Assembly (NCBI GenBank): GCA_024277485.1
Contig: JAJRVA010000172.1
Location: 1-11,236, forward strand
Length of the DNA: 11,236 bases
Reading direction: 5' to 3'
Source: Deltaproteobacteria bacterium
GTDB taxonomy: Bacteria; Desulfobacterota; Desulfobulbia; Desulfobulbales; Desulfobulbaceae
Below are positions 6,490 through 11,236 of this stretch, in pieces. A program made the translations under genes and the position numbers. Numbering within the stretch: the stretch's first letter is position 1; each line of letters begins with the position of its first letter. The notes below the pieces were generated by a model. That model did not search any database. It saw only the letters and a list, made by a program, of their open reading frames with translations, and had not been told where the DNA came from.

Positions 6490-6779
6490 GGGGTGAGGTG
6501 CATTTTTCTCAGTAAATCGTTCCGGTCAGGGTCTTTGTTCGGGGTTTGGAGGGTTGGGACGGGGAGAGGCTTGTAATATCCTGTCTAACCCGCGTGCTTC
6601 ATCCCGACATGTCGGGATTGCGAAGCCGCTAAGCATTGCGCCTGCTTCGTTACGCTTGAAAAACAACACTCAATATGCAGCCAGCATGCCTCCGGGTGTT
6701 TTTCTGGGCGTGGTTCGCATTCACGACACTTTCCGGCTTCTTGCCACGTCCTTTGTGAAATACGCGGGCCGAGCCGGGG
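6490..6779. other. Gene-free stretch with palindromes; possible dispersed repeat element
   Basis: No supported gene lies between the merR operator and the hairpin after the 89-aa gene. Within it, 6601-6618 is a perfect palindrome. CGAAGC (6621-6626) and GCTTCG (6644-6649) form a second hairpin immediately beside it. The density of inverted repeats, and reading frames that resemble no protein, suggest a mobile or dispersed intergenic repeat, but no second copy exists in this window. Confidence 0.4.
6601..6618. repeat. Perfect 18-bp palindrome ATCCCGACATGTCGGGAT
   Basis: The sequence equals its own reverse complement over 18 bases. It lies about 110 bases upstream of the merR promoter and far downstream of the 89-aa gene. 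It could be the end of a small repeat element, a protein-binding site, or a bidirectional transcript end without U-tracts. Confidence 0.6.
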
Positions 6780-6817
6780 TGTTCTTCCGGCGCAATCTGT
6801 ATCCTGCCGGAAGAACA
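6780..6817 (-). terminator. Stable hairpin downstream of the 89-aa gene
   Basis: A perfect 12-bp stem, TGTTCTTCCGGC with GCCGGAAGAACA, has a 14-nt loop. It begins 13 nt past the stop codon of the 89-aa gene. No T-run follows on the minus strand. It most likely ends or protects that transcript, separating it from merR-copA. Confidence 0.55.
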
Positions 6818-6830
6818 GGCCAGGGATGAA

Positions 6831-7100
6831 TCAGTAGACCAGGTTGTTGAAGATATCATCAACAGTTTTGGGGGGCAGGTTGTTCTTCTTCAGGACCTCG
6901 TTGGCATTCTCCGTAAAATGCATACGCTTGACGGCCCGGGAATCACCTGCAATGCCGTCGGCAATATACGAGTAGACAAGATCTTCGAAACGGATGTTGT
7001 GAAATCCGGCGATCCTGTTGAGGTTTTCAACAACTTCACCCGGCAGGGTCAGTGTTACGTTGGTGCGGATGTTTTCCTGATCGGATATCTGTGTTTTCAT
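6831..7100 (-). CDS. 89-aa ribbon-helix-helix-like protein under MerR-type control (paralogue 1)
   Basis: A small, probably cytoplasmic protein. After a short polar N-terminus, residues 14-20 form a likely beta strand (NVTLTLP), followed by two helices (EVVENLNRIAG, then FEDLVYSYIADGIAG). This is the order and spacing of a ribbon-helix-helix DNA-binding fold, as in Arc/MetJ/CopG-type regulators and antitoxins. The C-terminus (KTVDDIFNNLVY) is a further short helix. It is a clear paralogue of the product at 10687-10956: both are 89 aa, align without gaps, and share about 36 residues, including TLTLP, DLVYSYI and AGD. AGGAGG lies 7 nt before the ATG. The promoter carries a MerR-type operator (7158-7188), so metal induction is expected. 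No toxin partner is adjacent. Function is unknown; DNA binding is inferred from fold pattern only. Confidence 0.8.
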   Translation of the reverse strand: MKTQISDQENIRTNVTLTLPGEVVENLNRIAGFHNIRFEDLVYSYIADGIAGDSRAVKRMHFTENANEVLKKNNLPPKTVDDIFNNLVY

Positions 7101-7157
7101 GGCAGTACCTCCTGTTCATTGTTATGCCTGTGCAGGGTTTCATTGTCCTTGTTTCAA

Positions 7158-7188
7158 CTGTAAACATTGGACATTAGTCCATGGTCAA
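7158..7188 (-). promoter_or_regulatory. MerR-type promoter/operator of the first 89-aa gene
   Basis: Minus strand: -35 TTGACC (7188-7183), 19-nt spacer, -10 TTACAG (7163-7158). The dyad TGGAC-4 nt-GTCCA lies at 7168-7181. Its centre sits at the same offset from the spacer midpoint as in the merR operator. The -10 half TCCAATGT is identical to that of merR. It is the intergenic region between this gene and the divergent multicopper oxidase. Confidence 0.8.
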
Positions 7189-7195
7189 GGATAAT
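7167..7195 (+). promoter_or_regulatory. Candidate plus-strand promoter for the multicopper oxidase, overlapping the MerR operator
   Basis: Plus strand: -35 TTGGAC (7167-7172), 17-nt spacer, -10 GATAAT (7190-7195). Both boxes deviate modestly from consensus. It overlaps the operator of the divergent gene, so binding of the MerR protein could affect both directions. It would give a leader of about 225 nt. Confidence 0.35.
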
Positions 7196-7348
7196 TTTTT
7201 CCCGACAGGGCGAAAAAGTGTTTCCTGCCCGTTGTTTTTTGTGCAGAGAGGATTCAGCCACGGGTGTGTCATGGGAAAAAAGCTTGCCGTACCCCGTGGT
7301 GGTGGTAGTGTGCAGGGAGCATGGGAGGAAAAGAAGTGATTTTTTATT

Positions 7349-7404
7349 CTGTTATTGAAATCGGGTTCCTTGAGCCCGGACCATGCCGGTGCAGCCAATA
7401 ACAG
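7349..7404 (+). promoter_or_regulatory. Nested stem-loop in the multicopper oxidase 5' leader
   Basis: CTGTTATTG (7349-7357) and CAATAACAG (7396-7404) are perfect 9-bp complements. Inside them CGGGTT (7362-7367) and AGCCCG (7373-7378) form a 6-bp stem with one wobble and a 5-nt loop. A CCGG-6 nt-CCGG pairing is also possible. The structure ends 15 nt before the GAGGT ribosome-binding site (7420-7424). It matches no riboswitch class I know. The rest of 7196-7348 shows no gene beyond very short frames. Confidence 0.45.
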
Positions 7405-7428
7405 CTCCAGCCAAAAAATGAGGTCCGC

Positions 7429-9267
7429 ATGAGGGACAACAACACACTGTTTTGCAATCCGGTTGGGATGTCCATGGGGCGCCGCCGTTTTGTCAAGGGA
7501 ATGGCAATGGGCGGGGCGCTGTTGGGTCTGGGTGTGTCTCCGGTCCGCCTGCTGGCCGCACTTGATTTTCCCCAGGGGCTCACAACCATGCGCGGCAAAC
7601 GGTTCAAATTGACCATTGCGCCCCGGATCGTCAATTTTACAGGCAAAGAGCGTGTTGCCACGGCAGTGAACGGCTCTGTTCCCGGGCCCGTTCTCCGCTG
7701 GCGGGAAGGGGACCGGGTTACCCTGGAAGTGACCAACCTTCTGGCGGAGTCGAGTTCCATCCACTGGCACGGCATTATTCTGCCCTTTCAGATGGATGGA
7801 GTGCCGGACATCAGCTTCAAGGGAATAGATCCGGGAGGGACCTATCATTACGAGTTCCAGGTCAGGCAGAGCGGCACCTACTGGTATCACAGCCATTCCG
7901 CCTTCCAGGAACAGACCGGCCTGTACGGGCCGCTCATCGTTGATCCACTGGAGCCTGAGCCGTTCAGCTTTGACCGTGACTATGTGATCATGCTGTCGGA
8001 CTGGTCTGATGAAAACCCGAATACGATCTATGCAAAGCTCAAGAAGATGAGCGGCTATTATAACTTTGCCGAACGGACGACCCCGGATCTGCTGCGCGAT
8101 ATCAGGGAAAAGGGGCTGGCACGGACCTGGCAGGAACGCTCCATGTGGAACCGGATGCGAATGAGCGACCGTGATCTTTCCGATGTGACCGGCTACACCT
8201 ATACCTTTCTCATGAACGGGCAGACTCCTGCCGACGGCTGGACCGGTCTGTTCAGGCGCGGGGAAAAGGTGCGGCTGCGCATCATCAACGGCTCGGCCAT
8301 GAGTTTTTTCGATGTCCGCATTCCAGGGCTGAAAATGACTGTCGTGGCAGCGGACGGCCAGAACATCGAACCGGTAAGCGTGGATGAATTCAGAATCGGG
8401 GTTGCCGAGACCTATGACGTGATCGTGGAACCCGAAGATGACCGGGCCTACTGTATCTTTGCCCAGGCCTTTGACCGGACAGGCTATGCCCGCGGCACCC
8501 TGACACCTGACCCGTCTTTGACCGCTGAAGTGCCGGAGTTTGATCCATACCCGATCCTGACGCACCTGGATATGGGCATGGACACGGGATCCATGCAGAC
8601 CACCATGAAGGGAATGGAAAGCATGGGTGGCATGGAACACACCATGGCCATGGAAGGAATGCAGGGTATGGAGTCTGCAGCTATGTCGGGAATGGACGGC
8701 AGCAGCGAAGGGACGGCAATGCGCGGCCCGGCCGGCCACGGCTCCGATACAGAGGTTGTCCACGCGGCCACGGAGTTTGGTCCCCACGTGGATATGCGGG
8801 CGCAGAGTCCGCAGTACAGACTGGATGACCCCGGGGTGGGACTACGCAACAACGGCCGCCGGGTGCTCACCTATGCTGACCTGCGCAACCTCTATCTTAC
8901 GGCCGATTCGCGCGAGCCGCAGCGGGAAATCCAGCTCCACCTGACCGGCAACATGTCCCGTTACATGTGGTCGATCAACGGGGTCAGGTACGCGGATGCT
9001 GAGCCGCTGCAGTTCAGGTACGGTGAACGATTGCGCATAACCTTTATCAACGATACCATGATGAATCATCCCATGCACCTGCACGGGATGTGGAGTGAAC
9101 TGGAGACTGGAGACGGCCGGCATGTTCCGCGCAAACACACGGTCATTGTCCAGCCGGGAGCCAAGATAAGCTACCTGGTAACCGCCGATGCCATGGGAGG
9201 ATGGGCCTATCACTGCCATCTGCTCTATCACATGCTGGCCATGTTCCGTAAGGTTGTGGTGAGCTGA
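7429..9267 (+). CDS. copA (PcoA-type multicopper oxidase; distinct from the ATPase): Tat-exported multicopper oxidase of the CopA/PcoA type
   Basis: A 612-aa periplasmic laccase-like enzyme expected to oxidise Cu+ to the less toxic Cu2+ with O2 as acceptor. The N-terminus has a twin-arginine signal (GRRRFVKG, 17-24, then a hydrophobic core), fitting export of a folded copper protein. All four copper-ligand motifs are present: HWHG (112-115), HSH (154-156), HPMHLHG (547-553) and HCHLLYHMLAM (595-605), with Cys596 the type 1 ligand and Met605 its axial partner. Residues 382-431 form a Met-rich insert with 14 Met in GM and MxxM spacing, typical of CopA/PcoA/CueO copper-loading loops. GAGGT lies just upstream of the ATG. 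Its stop is 13 nt before copB, so the two form an operon, divergent from the 89-aa gene. An O2-using enzyme would be notable if the host is an anaerobe. Confidence 0.95.
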   Translation: MRDNNTLFCNPVGMSMGRRRFVKGMAMGGALLGLGVSPVRLLAALDFPQGLTTMRGKRFKLTIAPRIVNFTGKERVATAVNGSVPGPVLRWREGDRVTLEVTNLLAESSSIHWHGIILPFQMDGVPDISFKGIDPGGTYHYEFQVRQSGTYWYHSHSAFQEQTGLYGPLIVDPLEPEPFSFDRDYVIMLSDWSDENPNTIYAKLKKMSGYYNFAERTTPDLLRDIREKGLARTWQERSMWNRMRMSDRDLSDVTGYTYTFLMNGQTPADGWTGLFRRGEKVRLRIINGSAMSFFDVRIPGLKMTVVAADGQNIEPVSVDEFRIGVAETYDVIVEPEDDRAYCIFAQAFDRTGYARGTLTPDPSLTAEVPEFDPYPILTHLDMGMDTGSMQTTMKGMESMGGMEHTMAMEGMQGMESAAMSGMDGSSEGTAMRGPAGHGSDTEVVHAATEFGPHVDMRAQSPQYRLDDPGVGLRNNGRRVLTYADLRNLYLTADSREPQREIQLHLTGNMSRYMWSINGVRYADAEPLQFRYGERLRITFINDTMMNHPMHLHGMWSELETGDGRHVPRKHTVIVQPGAKISYLVTADAMGGWAYHCHLLYHMLAMFRKVVVS

Positions 9268-9280
9268 GAGGACCTGAACC

Positions 9281-9985
9281 ATGAAAATCTTTTTTTTAAT
9301 ACCGGCATTTCTGTTGGTCCTGCCGGGCGTGGCCGCTGGGGGAGGCATGATCGATGACCCGCTCCTGGGCCTGCTGCTCATCGATCAGTTCGAGGTCCGC
9401 ACCGGCGACGGTGACTCTCCCCTGGCCTGGGACGCGGAAGGCTGGCTCGGCAAGGATATGAATAAACTCTGGATCAAAACCGAAGGCGACTACGTTGACA
9501 ATACGGTTGAAGAGGTGGAGGTGCAGGCCTTGTACAGCAGGGCCGTCGCCCCTTTCTGGGATGTGCAGGTCGGCTGGCGTCGTGATATCCAACCCACCCC
9601 GGAACGGGACTGGCTGGCCCTGGGATTCAAGGGACTGGCTCCCTATTTTTTCGATATTGATGTCGCCGTGTTTGTCGGCGACAACGGCAGGACCGCGGCC
9701 CGCCTGCAGGGAGAGTATGAGTTCATGCTGACCCAGAGGTTGATCCTGGTGCCGGACATTGAACTGAACCTGTACAGCAGGGATGATCCGGCCACCGGGA
9801 TCGGCTCAGGTCTCGCCGACATCGAGGCGGGTTTGCGGCTGCGCTATGAAATACGCCGTGAATTTGCCCCCTACATAGGGCTGAACTGGATCCACCTGTA
9901 CGGCGGGACAGCTGATTTCGCCCGTGCCGAGGGGGGTGATATTGACGAATTCCAGGTCGTTTTCGGGGTGCGGGCCTGGTTTTAA
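9281..9985 (+). CDS. copB: CopB/PcoB-family outer-membrane copper resistance protein
   Basis: A 234-aa protein with a signal peptide (1-19; MKIFFLIPAFLLVLPG, cleavage near VAA) and a C-terminal Phe (VRAWF), the usual end of an outer-membrane barrel. The mature part consists of alternating strands. It carries CopB hallmarks: DQFEVRTGDGDSPLAWDAEGW, seen here in pieces as DQFEVR and LAWDAEGWLG, then LWIKTEGD, YSRAVAPFWDVQVGWRRD, and FAPYIGLNWIHLYG. CopB works with the CopA oxidase in copper tolerance, probably sequestering or passing copper at the outer membrane. This copy lacks the Met/His-rich N-terminal extension found in Pseudomonas CopB and some PcoB proteins, which may be offset by the Met-rich oxidase insert and the separate Met-rich protein. 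AGAGGA lies 8 nt upstream. No copC or copD follows. Confidence 0.93.
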   Translation: MKIFFLIPAFLLVLPGVAAGGGMIDDPLLGLLLIDQFEVRTGDGDSPLAWDAEGWLGKDMNKLWIKTEGDYVDNTVEEVEVQALYSRAVAPFWDVQVGWRRDIQPTPERDWLALGFKGLAPYFFDIDVAVFVGDNGRTAARLQGEYEFMLTQRLILVPDIELNLYSRDDPATGIGSGLADIEAGLRLRYEIRREFAPYIGLNWIHLYGGTADFARAEGGDIDEFQVVFGVRAWF

Positions 9986-10013
9986 GTTGAAAGTTGCAAG
10001 TTGCAAGTCGAAC
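9986..10013. repeat. Heptad tandem repeat after copB
   Basis: Four consecutive 7-nt units, GTTGAAA, GTTGCAA, GTTGCAA and GTCGAAC, start at the base after the copB stop. They occupy nearly all of the 31-nt gap between the convergent copB and PilZ-like genes. The same GTTGAAA unit is repeated between merR and the ATPase gene. Confidence 0.6.
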
Positions 10014-10016
10014 GTG

Positions 10017-10496
10017 TCACTGGATCTCCCGGCTGTCATCCTTGAACAACAGGAAGGAGAGGTGGTTGTTGCCCGTCTTCAGATCGGACACCAGGTCCTG
10101 CCATGCAGGGGGAGGGTTTCCAATCTGAAAGCCAATGGTTTTATACATGCCCCTGTTTGTTTCCGACACCCATCGTGAATGAAGAGAAATATTCAGATCA
10201 TCAAACGGGGCGAGAACAATGGCCGCGCATTCCGCCGCTGCTTCATCAAAGTCAGCCGGGATTTTCCCCAACCGCAGGCCCTGCGCAGACAGTTCCTCGA
10301 CAATGCAGAAATATTGTGATTTCCCATCGGATACAACGGCCATGAGTCCAAGGGTTTTGTGGCGGGGATCGATTCTCCGGAGTTTTCCTTCATACCTGCT
10401 CTCCGTCCTGTAACGTCCCAGGATGCATACAGGATTGCCGGTAACAGTTAAGTCGATGTTTCCTGTGATATTTTTTGTCATTGATGCGTTCATCAT
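10017..10496 (-). CDS. PilZ-like protein under MerR-type control
   Basis: A 159-aa soluble protein with a degenerate PilZ pattern. Arg-rich N-terminal part RYRTESRYEGKLRR (28-41) resembles the RxxxR region. The segment FCIVEELSAQGLRLG (63-77) matches the second motif but with Glu68 where (D/N)xSxxG has Asp or Asn. The strands IVLAPF, SLHSRWV and KTIGFQIG follow as in PilZ barrels. PilZ domains usually bind cyclic di-GMP; with the altered second motif binding is uncertain. GAGGA lies 4 nt before the first ATG and 7 nt before the adjacent second ATG, so the start may be one codon later. The gene is convergent with copB and has its own MerR-type promoter at 10534-10564, linking it to the metal response. 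Family assignment is moderate; no catalytic or output domain is fused. Confidence 0.75.
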   Translation of the reverse strand: MMNASMTKNITGNIDLTVTGNPVCILGRYRTESRYEGKLRRIDPRHKTLGLMAVVSDGKSQYFCIVEELSAQGLRLGKIPADFDEAAAECAAIVLAPFDDLNISLHSRWVSETNRGMYKTIGFQIGNPPPAWQDLVSDLKTGNNHLSFLLFKDDSREIQ

Positions 10497-10533
10497 GGTA
10501 TCCTCGCAAGCTTTTTTCCTGTTGTTACCTGAA

Positions 10534-10564
10534 CTGTAAACATTGGAGCATGGTCTCGGGTCAA
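10534..10564 (-). promoter_or_regulatory. MerR-type promoter/operator of the PilZ-like gene
   Basis: Minus strand: -35 TTGACC (10564-10559), 19-nt spacer, -10 TTACAG (10539-10534). The spacer's -10 half is CTCCAATGT, nearly the same as in the other two operators, and GACCATG also matches merR. The dyad around 10550/10551 is less symmetric than in merR. The leader to the start codon is about 33 nt. Confidence 0.78.
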
Positions 10565-10686
10565 CTCGTGCGCTCTTTTTTTCAGGAGAAAATTACTTCT
10601 TCACGCTGAAAATAATGATCGTCAATCCATAGCCAGTGCGTATATCAGCGGAACCTGGTGCCTGCGGAAAGATCAGAGTCAGCAGG

Positions 10687-10956
10687 TCAGGACATCAGGT
10701 TCTTGAGCAAGTCTTCAACCGTACCCGGGTAGCTGTTTTTTTGCCCTGCAGCAGCGTCGTGGGTTCCGGCAAATGCCATGCGTCCAGCCGCTATGGCGTC
10801 ACCCGCAAGACCGTCGATAATATAGGAATAGACAAGGTCCCCAAGTCCGGTTTTATTGTGGGTGGCGGTCTTCTTGAGATCCCCGAGAACTTCGGCAGGC
10901 AGTGTCAGCGTAATCGCTGCCTGTGTTCCATTTCCGCTTACTATTTCTGTTTTCAT
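10687..10956 (-). CDS. 89-aa ribbon-helix-helix-like protein (paralogue 2)
   Basis: A small protein homologous over its whole length, without gaps, to the product at 6831-7100 (about 40% identity by my count). The likely beta strand AITLTLP (14-20), the helices EVLGDLKKTA and LGDLVYSYIIDGLAGD, and the C-terminal TVEDLLKNLM are conserved. The least conserved parts are residues 6-14, 31-38 and 60-75. AAAGGA lies 7 nt before the ATG. Unlike paralogue 1 it has no recognisable MerR-type operator directly upstream. It lies 190 nt upstream of the PilZ-like gene on the same strand, with that gene's own promoter between. No toxin gene is adjacent. The role is unknown; a ribbon-helix-helix DNA-binding or protein-pairing function is inferred. 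One paralogue may regulate, or form a heterodimer with, the other. Confidence 0.78.
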   Translation of the reverse strand: MKTEIVSGNGTQAAITLTLPAEVLGDLKKTATHNKTGLGDLVYSYIIDGLAGDAIAAGRMAFAGTHDAAAGQKNSYPGTVEDLLKNLMS

Positions 10957-11236
10957 GGCATTGTCCTTTGTCTTTTTGCCGGTTTCGCTTCAATCATGGT
11001 GTTGCACAATTTATTGCATACTGCATGCCACTTTGTGGTTCTCATGTTTGCTGGTGCGCAACGGTTGGATTTTAAAGGGAAAAAGAATAGGGGCAGATCC
11101 GGCAGGTCCGGTGCCGTGTATAAAAACTATACGAAATGATGTGGCAGACAGGAAAGGTGATGTGTAATTTTTACCCAGCCTTGAGGGGCTGCATACTGTT
11201 TCAATCCCACGGTTTTTCAGAGAAAATATTCCTGGC
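10957..11236. other. Right-edge stretch without a supported gene
   Basis: I find no gene here. It contains the upstream region of the second 89-aa gene, with short TGCA-rich inverted elements (TTGCA at 11003 and again near 11014). There is a weak hairpin CGGCA-7 nt-TGCCG around 11099-11115, and another, CAGCC-6 nt-GGCTG, around 11176-11191. Near the end GTTTCAATCCCACGG starts at about 11199. This resembles the start of some CRISPR repeats, but only one copy is visible. Confidence 0.35.

Noticed and set aside
6831..7100. Antitoxin of a toxin-antitoxin pair
   Set aside because: The ribbon-helix-helix pattern fits antitoxins, but neither 89-aa gene has an adjacent toxin-sized partner, and the MerR-type promoter argues for a metal-related role.
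7282..7338. Short plus-strand frames of about 20 codons in the oxidase leader
   Set aside because: There is no good ribosome-binding site and no conserved pattern. A leader peptide is possible but cannot be supported.
7174..8787. A 537-codon open frame on the minus strand opposite the multicopper oxidase
   Set aside because: It lies antisense to a gene with full copper-ligand motifs. Its composition is rich in His, Pro and Arg without any domain, and it has no ribosome-binding site. It is the complement shadow of a GC-rich gene.
10636..11139. Plus-strand 167-codon frame covering the second 89-aa gene
   Set aside because: The antisense 89-aa protein has a full-length paralogue in the window, so the minus strand is the coding one.

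Overview
The window looks like a copper-handling gene cluster from a Gram-negative bacterium, most likely a member of the Desulfobacterota (Desulfobulbales-like). That assignment is an inference from protein style, medium-to-high GC content and gene content; no rRNA or other taxonomic marker is present. Gram-negative architecture is clear: there is a twin-arginine multicopper oxidase, an outer-membrane CopB-type barrel and a lipoprotein with a lipobox.

Layout, left to right. Positions 1-622 (minus strand) hold a truncated lipoprotein with a carboxypeptidase-regulatory-like segment and a 70-aa membrane peptide. Positions 878-1791 (minus) hold a Met-rich periplasmic Spy/ZraP-like protein and a one-helix SHOCT protein. 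Positions 2094-3430 (minus) hold a translationally coupled pair, a DUF4124 coiled-coil protein followed by a sterol desaturase/fatty acid hydroxylase-family membrane protein. Positions 3583-6417 (minus) hold a merR-copA unit: a CueR/ZntR-like regulator and a P1B-type Cu+ ATPase with YHS and heavy-metal-binding N-terminal domains. Positions 6831-7100 (minus) encode an 89-aa ribbon-helix-helix-like protein. Positions 7429-9985 (plus) hold a divergent pair, a CopA/PcoA-type multicopper oxidase and CopB. Positions 10017-10496 (minus) encode a PilZ-like protein, and 10687-10956 (minus) encodes a second 89-aa paralogue of the ribbon-helix-helix-like protein.

How it fits together. The ATPase would export cytoplasmic Cu+, the multicopper oxidase would oxidise it in the periplasm, and CopB and the Met-rich protein would bind or pass on periplasmic copper. 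The most informative signal is regulatory. Three promoters, upstream of merR, of the first 89-aa protein and of the PilZ-like protein, share the long 19-nt spacer typical of MerR activation, near-identical -10 halves (TCCAATGT followed by TTATAG or TTACAG), and a dyad centred at the same offset. This ties two proteins not usually counted as copper resistance, a ribbon-helix-helix-like protein and a PilZ-like protein, to the metal response. The multicopper oxidase has a strongly folded 5' leader, and a candidate plus-strand promoter is embedded in the divergent MerR operator.

The gaps contain long hairpins without U-tracts, a perfect 18-bp palindrome, heptad tandem repeats next to two gene ends, and, at the extreme right edge, one sequence resembling the start of a CRISPR repeat that cannot be confirmed here.
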